The position numbers and the translations under genes are program-made. Of a stretch of 64,000 nucleotides of DNA, positions 58,226 to 64,000 are shown piece after piece (position 1 is the first letter of the stretch; each line of letters starts with the position of its first letter). The DNA is from Rhodospirillales bacterium 24-66-33 (lineage in GTDB: Bacteria > Pseudomonadota > Alphaproteobacteria > Reyranellales > Reyranellaceae). The stretch lies in assembly GCA_002281855.1 (NCBI GenBank), contig NCHQ01000023.1, forward strand, positions 62,001-126,000, given 5' to 3'. Under the pieces are notes generated by a model that was not told the DNA's origin, did no database searches, and was given only the letters and a program-made list of their open reading frames with translations.

Positions 58226-59677
58226 ATGAGCAACGAACTTTGGCGTCTTACCGCAGTCGAGGCCGTTTCGCGTCTCAAGAAGAAGGAGATTTCGCCCCTC
58301 GACCTGGTGGAGGCCTCGGCCACGCGCATGGCGGAGGTCGAGCCGGCGGTGAACGCCATGCCGACGCTCTGTCTCGATCGCGCGCGCGACCACGCCAAGC
58401 GGATCATGGCGGGCACCGCCAACGAGGCCGAGGGTGAGGCGGGCTGGCTGGCCGGTCTTCCGGTCTCGATCAAGGACCTGACCGACGTGGCGGGCGTGCG
58501 CACCACCTACGGCTCGCCGATCTTCGCCGACCATGTGCCGGAGAAGTCCAATCCGCTGGTCGAGCGCATCGAGCGCAAGGGCGGCATCGTCGTGGGCAAG
58601 TCGAACACGCCGGAATTCGGCGCCGGCGGCAGCACCTTCAACGAAGTCTTCGGCCGCACGCGCAATCCCTGGAACACCTCGCTCACCTGCGGCGGATCCA
58701 CCGGCGGCGGCTCGGTCTCGGTGGCGACCGGCGAGGTCTGGCTGGCACACGGCTCCGACCATGGCGGCTCGCTGCGGCGGCCGGGCACCTACTGCTCGAC
58801 GGTCGGCCTCCGCCCGTCGGCAGGCCGGGTCACGCGCGGCACCTCGAACAATCTCTATTCGCCGCAGTCGGTGCAGGGCCCGATGGCGCGCAACGTCGCC
58901 GACCTGGCGCTGTTCCTCGACGCGATGTCGGGCTTCTGCCCGCAGGACGCCATGACCTTCGACGCGCCAGGCGTGTCGTTCAGCGAAGCGGTCGCCAATC
59001 CCGTGCTGCCCAAACGCGTCGCCTTCACCATCGACTTCGGCGGCCGGTTCGAGGTCGACCGCGAGATCCGCGAGATCTGCACGAGGATGGCGCAACGCTT
59101 CGAGGAGCTGGGCTGCATCGTCGAGGAGGTCTCGCCCGATTTCGGTCCGGTCGACGAAGTCTTCATGGCCATGCGCAGCCAGCAATTCGTGGTCGACCGC
59201 GAGCTGCAGATCCAGCAGTACCGCGACAAGTTCAAGCCCGACATCATCTGGAACACCGAGCTTGGCCTCAAGCAGACGACGAGCCAGCTGGCCTGGGCGG
59301 AACGTGAGCGCGCGGCGCTGTACCGGCGGATGTTTACCTTCTTCCAGACCTACGACCTGCTGGTGACGCCGGGCGCGCCGACCGCGGCCTTCGACGTCAA
59401 CCTGCGGGCGCCGGAGACCATCGCCGGCAAGAAGCTCGAGAACTACATGTCGGGCTCGACCTTGAACTCCGCCATCACCGTGACCGGCAGCCCGGCGATC
59501 GCCGTGCCCTGCGGCTTCGACAGTTTCGGCCGGCCGGTGGGCCTGCAGCTCGTCGGCAAGCCGCGCGGCGAGGCGGCGCTCCTGCAGGCCGCGGCGCTCT
59601 ACGAGAAACTGGTCGGATTCGATCGACTGCTCCCCATCGACCCCAGGCCGGGAACCGTGCCACCATCCTCCCCATAA
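58226..59677 (+). CDS. Amidase signature family protein
   Basis: A 483-residue amidase. Triad: Lys in LPVSIKDLTDVAG, cis-Ser in CGGSTGGGSVSVATG, nucleophile Ser in AHGSDHGGSLRRPG. The middle motif reads GGSTGGGS where many family members have GGSSGGSA. Hydrolyses an amide or carbamoyl acid in the right-hand catabolic region. Followed 24 bp later by the SDR gene. Confidence 0.9.
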   Translation: MSNELWRLTAVEAVSRLKKKEISPLDLVEASATRMAEVEPAVNAMPTLCLDRARDHAKRIMAGTANEAEGEAGWLAGLPVSIKDLTDVAGVRTTYGSPIFADHVPEKSNPLVERIERKGGIVVGKSNTPEFGAGGSTFNEVFGRTRNPWNTSLTCGGSTGGGSVSVATGEVWLAHGSDHGGSLRRPGTYCSTVGLRPSAGRVTRGTSNNLYSPQSVQGPMARNVADLALFLDAMSGFCPQDAMTFDAPGVSFSEAVANPVLPKRVAFTIDFGGRFEVDREIREICTRMAQRFEELGCIVEEVSPDFGPVDEVFMAMRSQQFVVDRELQIQQYRDKFKPDIIWNTELGLKQTTSQLAWAERERAALYRRMFTFFQTYDLLVTPGAPTAAFDVNLRAPETIAGKKLENYMSGSTLNSAITVTGSPAIAVPCGFDSFGRPVGLQLVGKPRGEAALLQAAALYEKLVGFDRLLPIDPRPGTVPPSSP

Positions 59678-59700
59678 GAACGGCATAAGGGGGAGAAACG

Positions 59701-60483
59701 ATGCGGGTCGTCATTACCGGCGCGAGCCGTGGCATCGGTCGAGCGACCGCCTTGAAACTGGCAGCCGACGGCGCGGAGGCGATGACCCTCTGCGACGTGG
59801 CCTATCTCGACGAGCTCGAGGCGCTGGCCACCAACCTGCGCACCTCGGGCTGCAAGGTCCGCACGCTCAAGGCCGACATGGCCAAGCCGACCGCGCCGGC
59901 CAAGGTGATCGCCGCCGCCGTCAAGGCGATGGGCGGCATCGATGCGCTGGTCGGCAATGCCGGCATCACCGCGCCCTCGAAGCTGGTCGATCTCGACGTC
60001 GCGACGTGGAACCGCGTGTTCGACGTCAACCTGCGCGCCAACTGGCTGCTGGCGAAGGCCGCCCATCCGCATCTCAAGCGCTCGAAGGGCGCCATCGTGA
60101 TGCTGGCCTCGATGGCGGGCGTCGTACCGCAGCTTCCGACCGGCGCGTATAGCCCGACCAAGGCGGCGCTGATCATGCTGACCGAGATGATGGCGCAGGA
60201 ATGGGCGCCCGACGGCATCCGCGCCAACGCGGTCTGTCCGGGCTTCGTCCATACGTCGATGACGGACGCCATCTACAGCAAGCCGGCGCTGGCCCGCGGG
60301 CGGGCCAAGATGGTGCCGCTCGGCCGGGTCGCCAAGCCGGGTGACATCGCCGACGCCATCGCTTTCCTGCTGGGGCCGCAGGCCAGTTACATCACCGGCC
60401 AGTCGCTGCTGGTCGACGGCGGCCTCGTCCACTCGGTTCTCAATCACGTTCCAGGAGTCGCCGCGACGCCGCGCGCGCGGTAA
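59701..60483 (+). CDS. Short-chain dehydrogenase/reductase
   Basis: A 260-residue Rossmann enzyme: TGASRGIGRAT, NAGI, catalytic S-x-Y-x-K spread over MLASMAGVVPQLPTGAYSPTKA (Ser, Tyr, Lys), and PGFVHTSM. NAD(P) choice not read with confidence. Sits between the amidase and isochorismatase-like genes. Confidence 0.9.
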   Translation: MRVVITGASRGIGRATALKLAADGAEAMTLCDVAYLDELEALATNLRTSGCKVRTLKADMAKPTAPAKVIAAAVKAMGGIDALVGNAGITAPSKLVDLDVATWNRVFDVNLRANWLLAKAAHPHLKRSKGAIVMLASMAGVVPQLPTGAYSPTKAALIMLTEMMAQEWAPDGIRANAVCPGFVHTSMTDAIYSKPALARGRAKMVPLGRVAKPGDIADAIAFLLGPQASYITGQSLLVDGGLVHSVLNHVPGVAATPRAR

Positions 60484-60519
60484 GCTGGGGCGATACGCCC
60501 TCAGCCCCAAGCACCTCGC

Positions 60520-61209
60520 ATGGAAACCTCGACCAAGACGGCACGCCAACTCTACGAGGCGCTGAAAGCCGATCCGCAGCGGCGCCGTTTCGGCTTTGGG
60601 CGCAAGCCAGCCCTGGTGAACATCGATCTCCAGAACGCCTATACGCGGCCGTCCGAGTTCGCGACGGCCTACGAGACCGATCCACGCCAGATCGAGCATG
60701 TGAACAGGCTGGCGCGGTTGCTGCGCTCCCACGGCTGCCCGGTGATCTGGACCTTCGTCGCCTATCTCGAGTCGGGTGAGGATTGCGGTGTCTGGGGAAC
60801 GCGTGCCGACATGTCGGAGGCGCTGCGCAGCATCACGGCCGGCGACCGGCGCGCACAACTCGACGATCGCTGCGAAGTCGACCGCGACCGTGACATCCTC
60901 ATGAACAAGCGCATGGCCTCGGCCTTCTTCGAGACGAACCTGGGATCGCTGCTCACCTTCCATCGGGTCGATACAGTGATCGTCACCGGTGGCTCGACGT
61001 CGGGCTGCGTGCGCGCCACCGTGGTCGACAGCCTGTCGCGCAGCTTTCGCACGATCGTTCCGGAGGAGTGCGTCGCGGACAAGCACGAGAGTCCGCACTT
61101 CGCCAACCTCTACGACATGATGGCCAAATATGCCGATGTCCTGCCGGTCGCCGAGGTGGTCAATTTTTTTGGAGCGCTACGAGCCGGTGACTTAGAGCGG
61201 GTGATCTGA
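60520..61209 (+). CDS. Isochorismatase-family cysteine hydrolase
   Basis: A 229-residue hydrolase with the triad Asp36 (LVNIDLQNAY), Lys130 (ILMNKRMASAF) and Cys163 (GGSTSGCVRATVVD). The family includes N-carbamoylsarcosine amidase, ureidoacrylate and biuret hydrolases, which fits its place beside a hydantoinase. No signal peptide. Likely cytoplasmic. Confidence 0.9.
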   Translation: METSTKTARQLYEALKADPQRRRFGFGRKPALVNIDLQNAYTRPSEFATAYETDPRQIEHVNRLARLLRSHGCPVIWTFVAYLESGEDCGVWGTRADMSEALRSITAGDRRAQLDDRCEVDRDRDILMNKRMASAFFETNLGSLLTFHRVDTVIVTGGSTSGCVRATVVDSLSRSFRTIVPEECVADKHESPHFANLYDMMAKYADVLPVAEVVNFFGALRAGDLERVI

Positions 61210-61244
61210 AGTCGCGCCCGCAATAACACCACCAGCTCAAAAGA

Positions 61245-61378
61245 ACCCGTCGTCTCGACCGAAGCCGAGCGCCGCGAGGCGCAGTGGAGAGACCTTGTCT
61301 CCACAATCTGCCGGCTTTTGGTGGAGGCAAGGTCTCTCCACTCCGCGCTGCGCGCTCCGGTCGAGACGACGGGGTGTT
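61245..61378. repeat. Large imperfect inverted repeat before the hydantoinase stop
   Basis: Left arm CCCGTCGTCTCGACCG...GCGCAGTGGAGAGACCTTG (61245-61304) is mirrored by right arm CAAGGTCTCTCCACTCCGCG...CGGTCGAGACGACGGGG (61326-61376). The outer 16-17 bp and the CAAGGTCTCTCCAC/GTGGAGAGACCTTG blocks pair exactly; the middle is imperfect. It fills the 177-bp convergent gap and may be a dispersed element of the genus, or a termination structure. Confidence 0.75.
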
Positions 61379-61386
61379 TTGTATCT

Positions 61387-62832
61387 TTAATTGAAGATCG
61401 ACGGATCGATCAGCGGCCGGCCGCGCGGGCGGGCGGCTTCGGGGCGATCGCATTTCTGGAAGACGCCACGGCCGGCCGAGCCGCTCATGCGGCCTTCCTC
61501 CATCACCACCTCGCCGCGTGACAGGGTCATCACCGGATAGCCGGTGAGTTCGCGCCCCTCGTAGGGTGTGTAGTCGCAATTGTGGTGGAGGATCGAGTTG
61601 GTGAGGCTCACCCGGCGTTCGGGATCCCACAGCACGATGTCGGCGTCCGCGCCCACCGCGATCGTGCCCTTGCGCGGGTGCAGGCCGTAGATCTTGGCGG
61701 CATTGGTCGAACTCAGCGCCACGAACTGCTGCAAGGTGAGGCGTCCCTTGTTGACGCCCTCGGAGAAGAGAAGCGGCAGCCGCGTCTCGACGCCCGGCAC
61801 GCCATTGGGAATCTTGCGGAAACTCTGGGCCGCGCCCGGCAGCTTCTTGCCGCGCACATCGTCGAACTTGAAGGCGGCATGGTCGGACGAGAGGATCTGG
61901 AAGGTGTTGGCCGACAGGCCGGTCCAGATATGCTCCTGGTTGTCGGTGCCGCGGGGCGGCGGCGAGCAGACGCATTTGGCGCCTTCCTCGCCGGGCCTCT
62001 CGAAATCCTCTTCGCTCAGGAACAGGTATTGCGGGCAGGTCTCGCCGTAGACCCTGAGGCCGCGCGCCTGCGCCCGCTGGATCTCGTGCATGGCTTCCTT
62101 GGCCGAGACATGGACCAGCAGCATCGGCACGTCGAGCAGCTCGGCCAGCGAGATGGCGCGGTGCGTGGCCTCGCGCTCGACCACGAAGGGGCGCGACGTC
62201 GCATGGAACTTGGCGGCCGTCATGCCCTTCAGCTCGAGCCGCTCGGTCAGCCAGGTTATGCAGTCGGAATTTTCCGCATGGATCATGAGCATCGCCTGCT
62301 CGCGGCGGGCGGCGGCCAGCGCGTCGAGCATCTCGCGGTCGGTCAGCTTCACGTCGTCATAGGTCATGTAGACCTTGAACGAGGTGTAGCCGTCGGCGAC
62401 CAGGGCCGTGAAATCCTGGCCCATGATCTTCTCGCTGGCATCCGACAGGATCACGTGGAACGCGTAGTCGATCAGCGACTTGCCTTCGGCGCGCTTGTGA
62501 TACTTGTTCACCGCGTCGCGCAGCGGCTGGCCCTTGTTCTGGTAGGCGAAGGGAATGATGGTCGTTGTTCCGCCTGCCGCGGCGGCGCGGCTGCCGCTCT
62601 CGAAATCGTCGCAGAAGACCGAGCCGTCGGCGGTGTCCTGGTCGAAATGGACATGCGCGTCGATGCCGCCGGGCACCGCGATCAGGCCGGTCGCGTCGAT
62701 CTCGCGCCGGCCCTTGTCGAGCCGTTCGCCGAGCGCCACCACGCGCCCGCCGACGATGCCGATATCGCCCTTCACCACGTCGGAGGCCGTGGCAATCGTC
62801 GTGTTGCGGATGACGAGCTCGTACTCGGCCAT
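61387..62832 (-). CDS. Dihydropyrimidinase / hydantoinase
   Basis: A 481-residue amidohydrolase. Metal ligands in order: His60 and His62 (GIDAHVHFD), carboxylated Lys153 (YTSFKVYMTYDDV), His185 (LMIHAENSD), His241 (LLVHVSAKEA), then Asp in ILSSDHAAFKFDD. It opens dihydropyrimidine or 5-monosubstituted hydantoin rings. It is divergent from the BMP receptor gene across 114 bp and convergent with the isochorismatase-like gene. Confidence 0.92.
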   Translation of the reverse strand: MAEYELVIRNTTIATASDVVKGDIGIVGGRVVALGERLDKGRREIDATGLIAVPGGIDAHVHFDQDTADGSVFCDDFESGSRAAAAGGTTTIIPFAYQNKGQPLRDAVNKYHKRAEGKSLIDYAFHVILSDASEKIMGQDFTALVADGYTSFKVYMTYDDVKLTDREMLDALAAARREQAMLMIHAENSDCITWLTERLELKGMTAAKFHATSRPFVVEREATHRAISLAELLDVPMLLVHVSAKEAMHEIQRAQARGLRVYGETCPQYLFLSEEDFERPGEEGAKCVCSPPPRGTDNQEHIWTGLSANTFQILSSDHAAFKFDDVRGKKLPGAAQSFRKIPNGVPGVETRLPLLFSEGVNKGRLTLQQFVALSSTNAAKIYGLHPRKGTIAVGADADIVLWDPERRVSLTNSILHHNCDYTPYEGRELTGYPVMTLSRGEVVMEEGRMSGSAGRGVFQKCDRPEAARPRGRPLIDPSIFN

Positions 62833-62946
62833 GAGTCCTCCCAGGGTGGCTTTGCGCTGTAGTATAGCAAGTCCCGTGCCCGTCTCCGGTGGCTCCCTCT
62901 TCGCCTAGACCGGGGGCGCGGCCCGGTCCAAACTCTCGCCAACAAA

Positions 62947-63966
62947 ATGGGAATGGCAATGAAACGCTGGGTTGGCCCCCTGATCTCCGCGCTGGCTGCC
63001 GTCGGCTTCGGCGCCCTCGCACAGGCACAGACCGTCGCCATCAAGCCGGCGATCGTCTTCAGCACGGGCGGCAAATTCGACAAATCCTTCAACGAAGGTG
63101 TCTGGCAGGGCGCCGAGCGCTTCAAGAAGGAGACGAACATCGCCGTTTCGGAGTTCGAGCCCAGCAACGAGACGCAGTTCGAGCAGGCGCTGCGGCGCTT
63201 TGCCCAAAGGGGGCAAGACCCGATCATTGCCGTCGGTTTCGCGCAGGCGGTCGCGCTCGAGAAGGTCGCGCGGGAATTCCCCAACATCCACTTCACCGTC
63301 ATCGACAGCGTCGTGGACCTGCCCAACGTCCAGTCGGTCGTCTTCAAGGAACAGGAAGGTTCGTTCCTGGTCGGCGTGCTGGCGGCGATGGCCTCGAAGA
63401 CCGGCAAGATCGGCTTCGTGGGCGGCATGGACATCCCGCTGGTGCGCCGCTTCCAGTGCGGCTTCGAGCAGGGCATCAAGTACGCCAGCCCCAGTGCCGA
63501 GTTGATCACCAACATGACCGGCACCACGCCCGCTGCCTGGAACGATCCGGGCCGCGGCGCCGAGCTGGCCAAGGGACAATTCGATCGCGGAGTCGATGTC
63601 GTCTACGCCGCCGCCGGCAGCACCGGGCTGGGCATCCTCCAGGCGACCAAGGACCGCGGCAAGCTCGGGATCGGAGTCGATTCCAACCAGAACCATCTGC
63701 ATCCGGGCAACATGCTGACCTCGATGCTGAAGCGCGTCGATCTCGCGGCCTACAACAGCTTCAAGGCGGCCCGCAACAACGAGTGGAAGGGCGGCGTGCA
63801 GGTGTTGGGCCTCAAGGAAGGCGGCGTCGACTGGGCGCTCGACAAGGACAACGAAAAGCTCATCACGCCCCAGATGAAGGCCGCGGTCGATGCCGCGAAG
63901 GCGGGCATCATCTCGGGCCAGATCGTCGTCCACGACTATATGAGCAACAATTCGTGCAAGAGCTGA
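62947..63966 (+). CDS. BMP-family ABC transporter binding protein
   Basis: A 339-residue periplasmic receptor of the basic membrane protein/PnrA-Med family: signal peptide (RWVGPLISALAAVGFGALAQ), then IVFSTGGKFDKSFNEGVWQG and VVFKEQEGSFLVGVLAAMAS. Members bind nucleosides or purine/hydantoin-like compounds. Three starts are in frame (62947, 62953, 62959); the first is listed. The next ABC gene starts within its 3' end. Confidence 0.88.
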   Translation: MGMAMKRWVGPLISALAAVGFGALAQAQTVAIKPAIVFSTGGKFDKSFNEGVWQGAERFKKETNIAVSEFEPSNETQFEQALRRFAQRGQDPIIAVGFAQAVALEKVAREFPNIHFTVIDSVVDLPNVQSVVFKEQEGSFLVGVLAAMASKTGKIGFVGGMDIPLVRRFQCGFEQGIKYASPSAELITNMTGTTPAAWNDPGRGAELAKGQFDRGVDVVYAAAGSTGLGILQATKDRGKLGIGVDSNQNHLHPGNMLTSMLKRVDLAAYNSFKAARNNEWKGGVQVLGLKEGGVDWALDKDNEKLITPQMKAAVDAAKAGIISGQIVVHDYMSNNSCKS

Positions 63967-64000
63967 CGGCCGACGCGGCCATCGAGCTTCGGGGAATCGA
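63954..64000 (+). CDS. ABC transporter ATP-binding protein, first codons
   Basis: GTG at 63954 opens a frame reading MQELTADAAIELRGI at the window edge; xxAIELRGI-(T/S)-K-x-(F/Y)-P is the usual first strand of ABC ATPases that pair with BMP receptors. It overlaps the BMP stop by 13 bases, as in such operons. Only 15 codons are visible, so the call rests on context. Confidence 0.5.
   Translation, partial: MQELTADAAIELRGI

Noticed and set aside
1..64000. tRNA, rRNA, integrase, transposase or phage genes
   Set aside because: I looked through the gaps and gene products and saw none; small RNA genes without a recognisable structure cannot be excluded.

Overview
The window is a GC-rich, densely coded stretch of chromosome from an alphaproteobacterium. 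The grounds for that are a SAM-II riboswitch ahead of metZ, a Fur/Irr-type box ahead of hemP, many ABC, TRAP and tripartite (Bug) binding proteins, and dispersed BIME-like intergenic repeats of the kind seen in Bradyrhizobium/Reyranella-like genomes. Genus is inference. I see no rRNA, tRNA, prophage, insertion sequence or CRISPR array, and the window reads as ordinary chromosome with a catabolic bias.

Left part. 1-5.5 kb is a heme-uptake locus on the minus strand (hemP, TonB-dependent receptor, dedicated tonB, hmuS, start of hmuT), divergent from two unrecognised small genes that share its iron-box promoter region. 6-10.8 kb holds kup, a carboxymuconolactone-decarboxylase-like protein, purC, a TerC membrane protein and a small membrane protein. 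10.9-14 kb is a copper module: copA and csoR diverge from a CsoR operator, and a cupredoxin gene starts inside csoR. 14-21 kb has a complete TRAP transporter running head-on into hyuA/hyuB.

Middle part. 21-32 kb holds a patatin lipase, a Bug binding protein, a class III CoA-transferase, hydrolases, an OpgC-like acyltransferase coupled to an SGNH hydrolase, a cyclase, a class II aldolase and a DUF1194 protein. 32-38 kb holds a glycine-rich RRM protein, a NIPSNAP/ThDP-enzyme pair and SAM-II riboswitch-metZ-tenA. 38-44 kb holds a MarR/hotdog-thioesterase divergon, a CDF-like transporter, apaG, folE, argE, dgoK-dgoA and an exported elastin-like repeat protein.

Right part. A YqjI-like PadR regulator with a strong palindromic operator leads DUF2218 and nitrobindin-like genes. 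A six-gene minus-strand operon (53.3 to 48.1 kb) encodes two hydrolytic enzymes, a Tag-like glycosylase, an Asp/Glu-racemase relative, a FAH-family hydrolase, an MFS carrier and a nitroreductase. A sulfatase-MFS pair follows. The right end looks like a cyclic-amide (hydantoin/pyrimidine) degradation and uptake region: CoA-transferase, amidase, SDR, isochorismatase-like hydrolase, dihydropyrimidinase/hydantoinase, BMP-family binding protein and the first codons of an ABC ATPase.

Intergenic space is rich in repeats. There are three or four copies of a roughly 100-bp BIME-like element, three short CCTCCCC/GGGGAGG hairpins, two large inverted repeats, and two inverted copies, 32 kb apart, of a roughly 100-bp element built on AAACGAA repeats. 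That last element is the least explained structure in the window.
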